From: Caryophanales bacterium
Lineage (GTDB): Bacteria; Bacillota_I; Bacilli_A; RF39; UBA660
Direction: 5' to 3'
NCBI GenBank assembly: GCA_016290885.1
Contig: JAEEVN010000007.1
Span: 1-45,762 of the forward strand
Length of the DNA: 45,762 bases
Under the pieces are notes generated by a model. That model searched no databases. It was given only the letters and a program-made list of their open reading frames with translations, and was not told the DNA's origin. The number at the start of each line of letters is the position of its first letter. The first letter of the stretch is position 1. Of this stretch, positions 25,912 to 34,707 are shown one piece after another. The translations under genes and the position numbers were made by a program.

Positions 25912-26388
25912 ACATTGATTACCATCCATATTTAACATTAATACTTTTCTATATTCTGTTTCACTAGGCAAATAATCCTCATCTTTTAATTTTTCTTCTA
26001 TATCTTCTGGTAAACGTTTTGATTCCTTTATTTCTTCTAAAAAACCATGTCTTGCTACTATTTCTTCTTCATTAATTATTCTAATGTCTTCATCAAAATC
26101 ATGAATATATTCCTCTAAAGGTTTATTAATATTATTTACAGTATGTATTATTTGATATATTGGAATAATAGACATAATCCTTGATGCAAATAAGTTTCTC
26201 TTAACAGATTCTTCTTCTCTATTCATTGCTATTCTTGGTCCAGTAGATAATTCTCTATATTTTAATTTTCTCTTACTTTCTTCAAACGCTTTTTTATATT
26301 TAGGAATATAATATAATCTATTGAACGTCAAAGATGCAATAGTAGTAGATACGTATATAAATAACATACTAACAACTAAATTATCCAT
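25903..26388 (-). CDS. Uncharacterised single-pass membrane protein
   Basis: 161 residues, not recognised. N-terminal membrane helix (about 4-22, LVVSMLFIYVSTTIASLTF) followed by a basic stretch and a probable second, weaker hydrophobic segment (about 70-86, FASRIMSIIPIYQIIHTV). The C-terminal half is acidic and helical, ending NMDGNQCEK. RBS GAGG near the ATG, own promoter at 26415-26443 and own terminator. Function unknown. Confidence 0.75.
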   Translation of the reverse strand: MDNLVVSMLFIYVSTTIASLTFNRLYYIPKYKKAFEESKRKLKYRELSTGPRIAMNREEESVKRNLFASRIMSIIPIYQIIHTVNNINKPLEEYIHDFDEDIRIINEEEIVARHGFLEEIKESKRLPEDIEEKLKDEDYLPSETEYRKVLMLNMDGNQCEK

Positions 26389-26414
26389 TTACCTCACCCT
26401 TGAAATTATTTAAT

Positions 26415-26443
26415 ATATTACCACATTATATAATAAAACACAA
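26415..26443 (-). promoter_or_regulatory. Promoter of the 25903-26388 gene
   Basis: Minus-strand -35 TTGTGT (26443-26438), 17-base spacer, -10 TAATAT (26420-26415), embedded right behind the upstream terminator. Confidence 0.6.
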
Positions 26444-26478
26444 AAAGCTTTATTCATCTAATGTTTGAATAAAGCTTT
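26442..26478 (-). terminator. Terminator of the pyk operon
   Basis: Thirteen-pair stem AAAGCTTTATTCA/TGAATAAAGCTTT with nine-base loop, overlapping the end of the 26450-26968 gene; the T run is short. Confidence 0.7.
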
Positions 26479-26968
26479 CTATTTCTCTTATTTTAGAATA
26501 ATTATTTGCTAATCTACTATATTTATAATTCCATAATTTAAGTTCTTCTTCATTAAAATTCTTATTATTCTCTCTAAAATCTTCTAGTTTCTTTTCTATA
26601 ATAGAAGATAAAGAACTAGATAATCTTTGTAAATCTATTTTATTTAAAGATGCTTTTTTTAAATCTTCTTTTATTTCTTCAACGCTTTTATCATCTATTT
26701 CTAAGAATATTAAATCATTATATACATCATTTTGATTTAATAATTTAAACTCTAAATTATTTTTTTGTTTAACATAATCTTCTTTAGTAATTAATCCTTG
26801 ACTATATTTAAAATCAAGTTCATTTTCATCACTTCTTATTTGAGTTTCTTTTATATCTCTTTCTGATGATAATATATAAAAAGGTTTAATAGAACCATCT
26901 TTATTATAAAGAATATCAAAAGTTTTAGAATTATTTAACAAACTTAAATCTTCTAATCTTTCGTTCAT
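26450..26968 (-). CDS. Uncharacterised helical protein coupled to pyk
   Basis: 172 residues, not recognised. It is soluble and highly charged, with long predicted helices (IKEDLKKASLNKIDLQRLSSSLSSI and the Glu/Lys-rich segment after it) and an N-terminal FDILYNKDGSIKPFYILSSERD. The start overlaps the pyk stop by one base (TAATG), so it is translationally coupled to pyruvate kinase. The context hints at a role linked to pyk but shows nothing specific. Confidence 0.75.
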   Translation of the reverse strand: MNERLEDLSLLNNSKTFDILYNKDGSIKPFYILSSERDIKETQIRSDENELDFKYSQGLITKEDYVKQKNNLEFKLLNQNDVYNDLIFLEIDDKSVEEIKEDLKKASLNKIDLQRLSSSLSSIIEKKLEDFRENNKNFNEEELKLWNYKYSRLANNYSKIREIESFIQTLDE

Positions 26969-28395
26969 TAATCCTCCTTCTTTATCTCTTCAATCTTTAA
27001 GAAATTAGTATATTTAACATTATGTAATGGGAAAGTTCCCACTATTACTATCTTATCTCCATTATTTAGTTCAAGAGCTTTCATACATGCTCTTTTAGAT
27101 ATATCTACTAGTTCATCAGTAGTATCTGCTGCTGCTACTGATAAAGGAATAATACCATAATTAATAGATAATCCTCTTACTATTTTTGAATTAGGAGAAA
27201 TAGCTACTAAAGGACAACTAGGTTTATAATTACTAATATCCTTAGCAGTAGTTCCACTTAATGTTGTACATACAATAGCACTAGCTTTAATAGCACATGC
27301 TGCTTCACATGCTGAATAAGATATTGCTTTACTAATATCTATATCTTTATTTTTAATTAATTCAGTTAATATCTTTTTATAATCTATATCCTTTTCTATA
27401 TCTTCAATTACTGATTTCATAAGTTTAACTGCTTCAAGTGGATAATTACCAATTGCAGTTTCTTCTCCAAGCATAAGAGCATCTACATTATCAAGTACTG
27501 CATTAGCTATATCAGATACTTCTGCTCTTGTTGGTTTAATACTACTTTTCATAGAAGATAACATCTCTGTAGATATAACACATATCTTTTCTTTTGATTT
27601 AACTTTTTTAGCTAATGCTTTTTGAAGACGAGGTAATTTTTCTATAGGCATTTCTATTCCTAAATCTCCTCTTGAAATAATTATTCCATCACTTACATTA
27701 AGTATTTTATCTATTTCATCAAGAGAATCTTTATTCTCTATCTTAGATATTATTTGAATATTATTATCATTTAAACTAATTAATAAATCATTAACATCAA
27801 GTACATCCATTTCTTCTCTAACATGAGATAATGCTAAATAATCTACTTGCATTTGTACTGCAAAAGTAATTACTTCTTTATCATAATTAGATAAGAAATT
27901 TATATTAAATTTAATATCAGGAATATTAATAGTAGATTCAGAAATAATATCTCCCTCATTTATAACTCTACATACTAAAGTATCTTCATCTTTATTAATT
28001 ACTACTAATTTAACATTAGCATTATTTAAATAAATAGTATTACCTACTGAAGTATGTTCAATTACTGCTTTTTCATTAACTGATACCATTTCACTATTAC
28101 CAATAATACTAGAATTTATTATTCTTATAACACTATCTTTTTCTAGATGTATAACTGGTTTTTCTAAACCACCTATTCTAAGTTCAGGTCCTCTAGTATC
28201 AAGCATAATACCTATTTCTTTACTAATTTCTAAAGATATTTTTCTAACATCTAGAATTACTTCTCTAGCGAATTCTAAAGATGCATATGCCATATTAATT
28301 CTAAAAACTGAAACCCCTGACAAAGCCATCTGTTTAAGTATATTATAATCAGATGAACTTGGCCCAATAGTCGCAACTATTTTTGTTTTATTCAT
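26968..28395 (-). CDS. pyk: Pyruvate kinase
   Basis: 475 residues, without the extra C-terminal PEP-utiliser domain of Bacillus Pyk. Core motifs: KIVATIGPSSSD, RINMAYAS, DTRGPELR, the active-site lysine in IISKIENKDSLDEID, RGDLGIEMPIEKLP, PTRAEVSDIANAVLD and MLGEETAIG (MLSGETA in most enzymes, so the loop Ser is replaced). The Asn-to-Ala change in RINMAYAS (RxNxSHG in most) is also unusual. It makes pyruvate and ATP at the end of glycolysis. Divergence at conserved loops suggests altered kinetics, not loss. Confidence 0.94.
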   Translation of the reverse strand: MNKTKIVATIGPSSSDYNILKQMALSGVSVFRINMAYASLEFAREVILDVRKISLEISKEIGIMLDTRGPELRIGGLEKPVIHLEKDSVIRIINSSIIGNSEMVSVNEKAVIEHTSVGNTIYLNNANVKLVVINKDEDTLVCRVINEGDIISESTINIPDIKFNINFLSNYDKEVITFAVQMQVDYLALSHVREEMDVLDVNDLLISLNDNNIQIISKIENKDSLDEIDKILNVSDGIIISRGDLGIEMPIEKLPRLQKALAKKVKSKEKICVISTEMLSSMKSSIKPTRAEVSDIANAVLDNVDALMLGEETAIGNYPLEAVKLMKSVIEDIEKDIDYKKILTELIKNKDIDISKAISYSACEAACAIKASAIVCTTLSGTTAKDISNYKPSCPLVAISPNSKIVRGLSINYGIIPLSVAAADTTDELVDISKRACMKALELNNGDKIVIVGTFPLHNVKYTNFLKIEEIKKED

Positions 28396-28411
28396 AGTAT
28401 CACCTAGTATA

Positions 28412-28440
28412 ATTATAACACAAAAAAAATTAGTCTTAAA
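28412..28440 (-). promoter_or_regulatory. Promoter of pyk
   Basis: Extended -10 TGTTATAAT (TATAAT 28417-28412); weak -35 TTTAAG (28440-28435) at 17 bases inside the preceding terminator. Confidence 0.5.
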
Positions 28441-28450
28441 GACTAATTTT
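28422..28450 (-). terminator. Terminator of the 28443-29063 gene
   Basis: Ten-pair stem AAAATTAGTC/GACTAATTTT with five-base loop and minus-strand T run. Confidence 0.85.
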
Positions 28451-29063
28451 GAGTTTCTTCTGGTGGCATAGTATATATATACTTTCTAGGGAATAGTTTA
28501 GCATTTTTCTCAGCTTCATTTTCTTGATATTTTTTGCTTTCCTCAGAATATGCTCTTTCAGATGTACCACAGTACTCACATACTCTTTTAGAAAATTTAC
28601 CCCAACAAGTTCCTTCTATATCCCCATCTAAAGAAAATTGTGGTCTTACTCCTTCAGTTTTTTTCCAATCAGAATAATCATGATCATATCTACAAATCTC
28701 TTTCCTAGTTGCATATTCTATGCTGCTATACGCATCGATGAATTTTGAAAAAATTCTAAACTTAAGTTCATCATCTTCTCCAAACATAGTTTCAAGTAGT
28801 GCGCCTAAAGCTGCACTTGTTTTATTAAATTCCCTATCTCTATATTTTTGTGCATTTTCTTCAGAAATTACATCACTTGGGCCAGAGAAAACCCCTCTTT
28901 TATATGCAGCTGCTTTTCTATCAACGTAGTCATGTGCTAATTCTCCCCAAATTAAAGATTTTAAAAAAGCTTGTTTTTCTTCAGGAGTTAAATTTGCAAA
29001 ATCTGATTCTATTTTCTCAACTTTATTAATATCAAATTCTCCATTATTTAGTATTTTTTCCAT
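28443..29063 (-). CDS. Uncharacterised protein with a CxxC motif
   Basis: 206 residues, not recognised. Start ATG at 29063 with GGAGG at good spacing (an earlier in-frame ATG overlaps it). Soluble and helical at the N-terminus (KVEKIESDFANLTPEEKQAFLKS). It has Cys in EICRYDHDYSDWKK and a CEYCG pair near residue 165, which together with the His and Cys around it could bind zinc. Monocistronic with its own promoter and terminator, between dnaE and pyk. Function unknown. Confidence 0.75.
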   Translation of the reverse strand: MEKILNNGEFDINKVEKIESDFANLTPEEKQAFLKSLIWGELAHDYVDRKAAAYKRGVFSGPSDVISEENAQKYRDREFNKTSAALGALLETMFGEDDELKFRIFSKFIDAYSSIEYATRKEICRYDHDYSDWKKTEGVRPQFSLDGDIEGTCWGKFSKRVCEYCGTSERAYSEESKKYQENEAEKNAKLFPRKYIYTMPPEETQN

Positions 29064-29084
29064 AATGTCCTCCAATAATTATTT

Positions 29085-29112
29085 ATTATACTTATATTAT
29101 TTGTAAAATCAA
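29085..29112 (-). promoter_or_regulatory. Promoter of the 28443-29063 gene
   Basis: Minus-strand -35 TTGATT (29112-29107), 16-base spacer, -10 TATAAT (29090-29085), the same layout as the rpmG and dnaE promoters. Confidence 0.75.
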
Positions 29113-29142
29113 TAAAATGTAGAGATTATTTCTCTACATTTT
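29110..29142 (-). terminator. Terminator of dnaE
   Basis: Twelve-pair stem AAAATGTAGAGA/TCTCTACATTTT with five-base loop; the following T run is broken (TTTATTGATTTT). Confidence 0.7.
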
Positions 29143-31981
29143 GTATACTCTTAACTATTAACTGATAAGAACTATTTCTTTTTTCTACATTACATAAAAA
29201 TTTATATACTTCTCCTCTAGTTATATTATAAAAATTTTCATATACTTTAGGGAATACAACTAATTCAATAGAATTATATTCATCTGATCCTGTTAAGAAT
29301 AACATCTTATCATTATTCTTAGTATTTATCTCTCTCTTTTTATCTACTAACAAATATATAGTAATAGTCTTATTAAAATAATTCTTAATATTATTAGTAG
29401 TAATATTATTATCTCTATATTTTTGTACAGGATGCATAGATAAATAGAAACCAAAACTATCATATTCCATATTAATTAATTCATCTTTTGTATATTCTTC
29501 TTTTATATCAATATCAGGTTTATCTACTAAAGATGAATCTAAATCTTTAACTAGTTCTGCATAATTAATAATAGAATCTAAATTATCTATTAAAGTCTTT
29601 CTATTATTAAATGAATCAAAACATCCAGATAATATTAGAGTAGTTAATACTTTTTTATTAACACCTTTACTATAAGTTCTAGTAATAAAATCAATAAAAT
29701 CTTTATAATCTCCATTATTTCTTTCTTCAATAATAGTATTAGATATAGTAGAACCTATATTCTTAATAGATGCTAGTGGAAATCTAATACCATTATCTTC
29801 TAATGTATATTCTTTGTTACTCTTATTAATATCAGGCATTAATATATTAATATTATTTAATTTACATTCATCAATATATTCTTTAGTTTTTATTTCATTA
29901 CCTATTACATTAGAAAGTAAATATTTCATGAAATAAGATGGATAATGTGCTTTTAAATAAGCCATTTGATATGATATTAATGAATAAGATACTGAATGTG
30001 ATTTATTAAATCCATATGATGCGAATTTAAGTATATAATCAAATGTCTTTTCTGCATCTTCTTTAGAATAATTGTTTTTAATAGACCCTTCAATAAACTT
30101 ATCTTGATAAGATTTCATTAATTCAATCTTTTTCTTAGACATAGCTCTTCTTAAATTATCTGCTTCAGATAAAGTAAATCCTGCCATCTTCTCTGCTATC
30201 TTCATTATTTGTTCTTGATAAATAATTATTCCATATGTACTACCTAATATTTCTTTTACTGAATCAGAAACATAAGTAACTTTTTCTTTACCTTCTTTTC
30301 TCTTTATATAACTATCTATATTTTGCATTGGACCTGGTCTAAATAATGCTAGTATAACTGCTAAATCATCAAAGTTATCTACTCTAAACTTTCTAAGTAC
30401 ATTCTTTATACCAGAACTTTCAAATTGGAATATTCCATCAGTATTAACTTTTCTAAATACATCTAAAGTCTTTTCATCATTTAAAGGTATAGTATTTATA
30501 TTAATATCTTTTATTTCATTACATAAATTACTAATTAATATTAAATTATCTAGTGATAAGAAATCCATCTTAAGAAGCCCAAGTTCCTCGATATAATTCA
30601 TTGTATAACCTGATACTAAAGTACCATTATTATCATATAAAGGAATATATCTATCTAAATCTTTATTTGATATTATTACTCCTGCAGCATGAACAGATGT
30701 TAATCTTTTTAAACCTTCAAGTTTTAAAGAAATCATACATACTTTACTTAAAAGAGGATCTTTCTCTATCATATTCTTAATATTTATATTATCAAGATTC
30801 TCTTTTAAAGACATATTAGAATCAATATATTTAATAAAGGAATCCATCTTATCTTCTAAATTAAATATTCTACCTACATCTCTTAGAACCATCTTAGATT
30901 TCATTGTGCCATAAGTAATTATATTACATACTCTTTTTCTACCATACTTAGATATTACGTAATTAACTACTTCTTCTTTTCGGTTAGAATCAAAATCTAT
31001 ATCTATATCTGGCATAGTTATTCTATCTTTATTTAAAAATCTTTCAAATAATAAATCATATTTAATTGGATCTATATCTGTTATTCCAAGAGAATAACTG
31101 ACAAGTGATCCTGCGGCAGAACCTCTACCAGGTCCTACTAATATATTATTCTTTTTAGCAAATTTAACATAATCCCATACTACTAAGAAATAATCATTAA
31201 ATCCCATATTATTAATAACATCTAATTCCATCATTAATCTATCTGCATATTTAATTGGAACTTTATTATTAAATCTTTTCATTAAGCCTTTTTTACATAA
31301 TTTTTCTAAATAACTTTTAGAGTCTTCATTTATAAAATCATATTTAGGTAATAAATCATTTTTTTCTATATTAAAATTACATAAATTATTTATTTCATTA
31401 TAATTATCTAATATAGATTTATCTAACTCTACTCCTTTATAATAATCTTCTTCTATAGAGATATCTTCACTAATAGATTTACCTTGTTTTATTAATTCTA
31501 AGTATTTTAAATATTCTAAATCTTCTTTATTAAGACATCTTACTATATTTAAATATATATTTTTAAAAGAATAATCTATTTCATCAGATTCATTAAATGC
31601 TAAATATGTATCTGGTAAATTAAATTCATTATATAAATCTTTTGATCTATATGGTAAAACCATAATTAAATTAGAGGAATTATTTTTAATATTATCTATA
31701 GTAATAGGATTACTAGATATATAACATAGATTTTGGTATCCTTCATAGTTTTTAGCATATAAATATATAGTTTTATCTTCAATAGTAATTTCTAAACCTG
31801 GAATTAATTTTATGTTATTTTTCTTAAGTTCATTATAGTATTCCATTACATAAGAAAGATTATCATCTACTATACCTATAGTAGTGATATTCTTCTTCTT
31901 TAAAAAATCTATTGAATCATTTGTTTTAAGTAAAGAGGCAAGAATAGAATAATCTGTTTTAAAAAACATTGGTATATACAT
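29126..31981 (-). CDS. dnaE: DNA polymerase III alpha subunit (DnaE type), short form
   Basis: 951 residues, shorter than the usual 1,050 or more. The PHP domain is present by layout (residues 1-80) but its metal motif is lost: MYIPMFFKTDYSIL replaces the HxHxxYS start and IVDDNLSYV the DHGN motif. The polymerase core is intact: GPGRGSAAGSLVSY, the catalytic MPDIDIDFDSNRKEEV, NGIIYQEQIM-like YGIIIYQEQIMKIA, and FASYGFNKSHSVSYSLISY. A helix-hairpin-helix region and an OB fold end the protein. It acts with PolC-type replicases to extend primers in Firmicutes. RBS GGGAGG. Confidence 0.95.
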   Translation of the reverse strand: MYIPMFFKTDYSILASLLKTNDSIDFLKKKNITTIGIVDDNLSYVMEYYNELKKNNIKLIPGLEITIEDKTIYLYAKNYEGYQNLCYISSNPITIDNIKNNSSNLIMVLPYRSKDLYNEFNLPDTYLAFNESDEIDYSFKNIYLNIVRCLNKEDLEYLKYLELIKQGKSISEDISIEEDYYKGVELDKSILDNYNEINNLCNFNIEKNDLLPKYDFINEDSKSYLEKLCKKGLMKRFNNKVPIKYADRLMMELDVINNMGFNDYFLVVWDYVKFAKKNNILVGPGRGSAAGSLVSYSLGITDIDPIKYDLLFERFLNKDRITMPDIDIDFDSNRKEEVVNYVISKYGRKRVCNIITYGTMKSKMVLRDVGRIFNLEDKMDSFIKYIDSNMSLKENLDNINIKNMIEKDPLLSKVCMISLKLEGLKRLTSVHAAGVIISNKDLDRYIPLYDNNGTLVSGYTMNYIEELGLLKMDFLSLDNLILISNLCNEIKDININTIPLNDEKTLDVFRKVNTDGIFQFESSGIKNVLRKFRVDNFDDLAVILALFRPGPMQNIDSYIKRKEGKEKVTYVSDSVKEILGSTYGIIIYQEQIMKIAEKMAGFTLSEADNLRRAMSKKKIELMKSYQDKFIEGSIKNNYSKEDAEKTFDYILKFASYGFNKSHSVSYSLISYQMAYLKAHYPSYFMKYLLSNVIGNEIKTKEYIDECKLNNINILMPDINKSNKEYTLEDNGIRFPLASIKNIGSTISNTIIEERNNGDYKDFIDFITRTYSKGVNKKVLTTLILSGCFDSFNNRKTLIDNLDSIINYAELVKDLDSSLVDKPDIDIKEEYTKDELINMEYDSFGFYLSMHPVQKYRDNNITTNNIKNYFNKTITIYLLVDKKREINTKNNDKMLFLTGSDEYNSIELVVFPKVYENFYNITRGEVYKFLCNVEKRNSSYQLIVKSIQNVEK

Positions 31982-32004
31982 AATTTTTACCTCCCTTTAA
32001 GTTA

Positions 32005-32032
32005 ATTATACTATAAAATAAAGGGAAATCAA
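32005..32032 (-). promoter_or_regulatory. Promoter of dnaE
   Basis: Minus-strand -35 TTGATT (32032-32027), 16-base spacer, -10 TATAAT (32010-32005). Its -35 directly abuts that of the rpmB promoter. Confidence 0.75.
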
Positions 32033-32061
32033 TTGACTAATTTAAAATAATATGATAAAGT
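32033..32061 (+). promoter_or_regulatory. Promoter of rpmB
   Basis: Plus-strand -35 TTGACT (32033-32038), 17-base spacer, -10 TAAAGT (32056-32061), back to back with the dnaE promoter. Confidence 0.7.
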
Positions 32062-32090
32062 TAATTAAGTGAAATTTTAAGGAGGGAATT

Positions 32091-32273
32091 ATGGCTAATA
32101 AATTAACTGCAAAGACAAAGAATTTTGCAAACAATAAATCTCATGCAAATAATAAAACTAAAAGAGTTCAAAATTTAAATTATCAAAAAGTAACAATTAA
32201 TGGTATAACTATTAAAACTACTACAAGAGAAGCAAGAACTATTAAGAAAGCAGATAGAAAGTCAGAAAAATAA
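32091..32273 (+). CDS. rpmB: 50S ribosomal protein L28
   Basis: 60 residues. The L28 signature NNKSHANNKTKRVQNLNYQK followed by VTINGITIKTTTREARTIKK is clear. Cys residues are absent, so this is the zinc-free (C-) form, unlike the zinc-binding L33 in the same window. RBS AAGGAGGG. Monocistronic on the plus strand, with a terminator directly after the stop. Confidence 0.94.
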   Translation: MANKLTAKTKNFANNKSHANNKTKRVQNLNYQKVTINGITIKTTTREARTIKKADRKSEK

Positions 32274-32302
32274 AAACCAACTAAATAGTTGGTTTTATTT
32301 TT
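32273..32302. terminator. Bidirectional terminator between rpmB and the 32295-32924 gene
   Basis: Eight-pair stem AACCAACT/AGTTGGTT with A run before and T-rich run after; serves both convergent genes. Confidence 0.85.
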
Positions 32303-32924
32303 GCACTAAAATTTCTTCTAGACTCTTTGCATTTCTTCTGTTTAAGCCTTCTTTTCCAAAATTTATATATGAATCTACATATTTAGGTTTAACATATATA
32401 TTTTCATCATCAGTATTAAATAATTCACAAAAATCATATCCATTCCATGAACCATCTTTAGCAACTAAATCTTTTGGGAAGCTTAAAACAAATTTGCCTT
32501 TTGTAGTGCTTTTTATCATATTCATAAGATCTAATATATTATCTGTAAATTTTAATTTACCTTCACCAGCTAATGTTTCACCACTTAGCTGTGAATGATG
32601 AATTGGTATACCACTAGTCAAAGTTCTTCTTATTAAATCGCTTTGTAATCCATCAGAATTATTTTCATATATTGCAAGTACTCTATTACTATCATTTGCT
32701 AATTCTTCTAGTTTTAGTCCTGTTCCTCTTAAAACAGGATATAAATCATCACATTTTTTAGCATCATTATATAAAGTTATCATATTGAAAGCAGATTTTT
32801 CACTTTCAAAATGTTCTTTAAAATATTTTGATGTAAAAACAGAGTATAAACCTTGAGCATTTAATTTTTTTATTTGCTCTTTCATTTTGTTTAACAAATG
32901 TTTTTTTACCATATTTTTAACCAT
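32295..32924 (-). CDS. Uncharacterised protein downstream of thrS
   Basis: 209 residues, not recognised. The ATG at 32924 has AGGGTGG five bases upstream. The N-terminus is basic and helical (VKKHLLNKMKEQIKKL); the rest looks like a mixed alpha/beta domain (RVLAIYENNSDGLQSDLIRR, IPIHHSQLSGETLAGEGKL, GKFVLSFPKDLVAKDG). HHSQLSGE is reminiscent of metal or nucleotide sites but no family is assigned. The 24-base gap after thrS suggests it is the third gene of the Thr T-box operon. Confidence 0.75.
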   Translation of the reverse strand: MVKNMVKKHLLNKMKEQIKKLNAQGLYSVFTSKYFKEHFESEKSAFNMITLYNDAKKCDDLYPVLRGTGLKLEELANDSNRVLAIYENNSDGLQSDLIRRTLTSGIPIHHSQLSGETLAGEGKLKFTDNILDLMNMIKSTTKGKFVLSFPKDLVAKDGSWNGYDFCELFNTDDENIYVKPKYVDSYINFGKEGLNRRNAKSLEEILVQK

Positions 32925-32948
32925 TTTAACCACCCTTTAAAATTAGTA

Positions 32949-34706
32949 TTATTTCTTTTCAGAAACTTCTTTTTTTACTAATTCAATAAATTCTTCTTGT
33001 GATAAAGTTGTAGTTTCTTCAGAACCATATCTTCTAAATGAAATAGTCTTATTATCTCTTTCTTTATCTCCAATTACTAATGTTAATGGAATCTTTCTCA
33101 TAACAGATTCTCTTAATCTATAACCTAGTTTCTCTTCTCTATCATCTAGTTCTACTCTTATACCATTGTTAAATAATAATTTTTTTAATTCTTTAGAATA
33201 TTCTAAATGATATTCATTTTTAACTGGAATTATATTAACTTGTACTGGAGCAAGCCATAATGGAAGTATACCTTTAGTTTCTTCAAGTAAGAATGACATA
33301 AATCTTTCAGAAGAACCAAGAATAGCTCTATGAATTACAACTGGTCTTACTTTATTACCATTTTCATCAACATAAGTTAAATCAAATCTTTCTGCTAATG
33401 AGAAGTCTAATTGACAAGTTGGAATAGTTAAATCATGTCCTAAAGCTGTTTTAATTTGAATATCTATCTTTGGTCCATAGAAAGCAGCTTCTCCTTCAGC
33501 TTCATAATATTCAAGTTTTAATTCATCCATTATTTGTTTTAATTGAGTTTCTGCAGTTTCCCACATTTCATCATTATCTATATATTTTTCTTTTTCTTTG
33601 CTTCTCTTTGATAATCTAAATTTAAATGAATCTTTAGAGAAACCAAAGTCATTTATATAGACATCAAAAATAAGATTAATAACTTTACCTACTTCTTCAG
33701 CTATTTGATCTGGTCTAACAAATAAATGTGCATCATTTTGACATATTTGTCTAACTCTTTCAAGTCCTAATACTGCACCAGATGCTTCATATCTAAATAC
33801 ATTAGCAAGTTCACCTATTCTTACAGGCAAATCTCTATATGAATGGAATTCATTTTTAAATATTAAAGCATGATGTGGACAGTTCATTGGTCTTAGAACT
33901 AATTCTTCATTATCCATATGCATTATTGGGAACATATCTTCTTTATAATGATCCCAGTGTCCACTTATTTTATACATTTCAGTAGTTGCAAGTACTGGTG
34001 AATATACATGTTTATATCCTTGTTTTATTTCTTTATCTTGAATATATCTTTCAAGAATTCTTCTTATAGTTGCACCATTAGGTGTAAATAATGGAAGACC
34101 TGCTCCTACTAATTGATGTGTAAAGAATAAATTTTGATCTTTACCTATTTTTCTATGATCTCTTTCTTTAGCTTCTTCAAGTTCCTTTAAATGTTCTTCT
34201 AATTCTTCCGGTGTTGGTAAACATACTCCATATATTCTTTGAAGCATTTTATTATTAGAATCACCTTTCCAGTATGCACCAGAGAATTTAAGTAATTTAA
34301 AATTCTTACATTCTTTTAATGTATCAACATGTCCACCTCTACAAAGATCAGTAAAATCTCCTTGAGTATAACAAGATATTACTTCTCCTTCAGGCATATT
34401 ATTAATTAAATCAATTTTATATGGATCATCTTTAAACATTTCTAATGCTTCTTCTTTTGATATTTCATGTCTAACTATTCTTTTTCCATCCTTAGCTAAT
34501 TTTTTCATTTCTTTTTCTATAGCTTCGATATCTTCTTCAGTAATAACTTTATCTCCTAGATCTATATCATAATAGAATCCTTCATCTATTACTGGTCCTA
34601 CCCAGAACTTAGCTTCTGGATATAAATGTTTTACAGCTTGTGCCATCATATGTGCACAGCTATGATTTAAATTGTGTAAACTTTCTTCTTCTTTAAAATT
34701 TCTCAT
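32949..34706 (-). CDS. thrS: Threonine-tRNA ligase lacking the TGS domain
   Basis: 585 residues. The N-terminal TGS domain (about 60 residues) of standard ThrRS is missing: the protein starts MRNFKEEESLHNLNHSCAH. The editing domain keeps HxxxH (His15, His19) and DLCRGGHV. The class II core has RPMNCPHH (zinc Cys and His), FRYEASGAVLGLERVRQI, FYGPKIDIQI and IHRAILGSSERF (zinc His), then the C-terminal anticodon-binding domain. It charges tRNA-Thr and deacylates mischarged Ser-tRNA. RBS AGGAGG-like next to the MBL gene end, 1-base gap. Upstream of the ATG there is no room for TGS, because the MBL gene ends at 34708. Confidence 0.97.
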   Translation of the reverse strand: MRNFKEEESLHNLNHSCAHMMAQAVKHLYPEAKFWVGPVIDEGFYYDIDLGDKVITEEDIEAIEKEMKKLAKDGKRIVRHEISKEEALEMFKDDPYKIDLINNMPEGEVISCYTQGDFTDLCRGGHVDTLKECKNFKLLKFSGAYWKGDSNNKMLQRIYGVCLPTPEELEEHLKELEEAKERDHRKIGKDQNLFFTHQLVGAGLPLFTPNGATIRRILERYIQDKEIKQGYKHVYSPVLATTEMYKISGHWDHYKEDMFPIMHMDNEELVLRPMNCPHHALIFKNEFHSYRDLPVRIGELANVFRYEASGAVLGLERVRQICQNDAHLFVRPDQIAEEVGKVINLIFDVYINDFGFSKDSFKFRLSKRSKEKEKYIDNDEMWETAETQLKQIMDELKLEYYEAEGEAAFYGPKIDIQIKTALGHDLTIPTCQLDFSLAERFDLTYVDENGNKVRPVVIHRAILGSSERFMSFLLEETKGILPLWLAPVQVNIIPVKNEYHLEYSKELKKLLFNNGIRVELDDREEKLGYRLRESVMRKIPLTLVIGDKERDNKTISFRRYGSEETTTLSQEEFIELVKKEVSEKK

Positions 34707-34707
34707 A

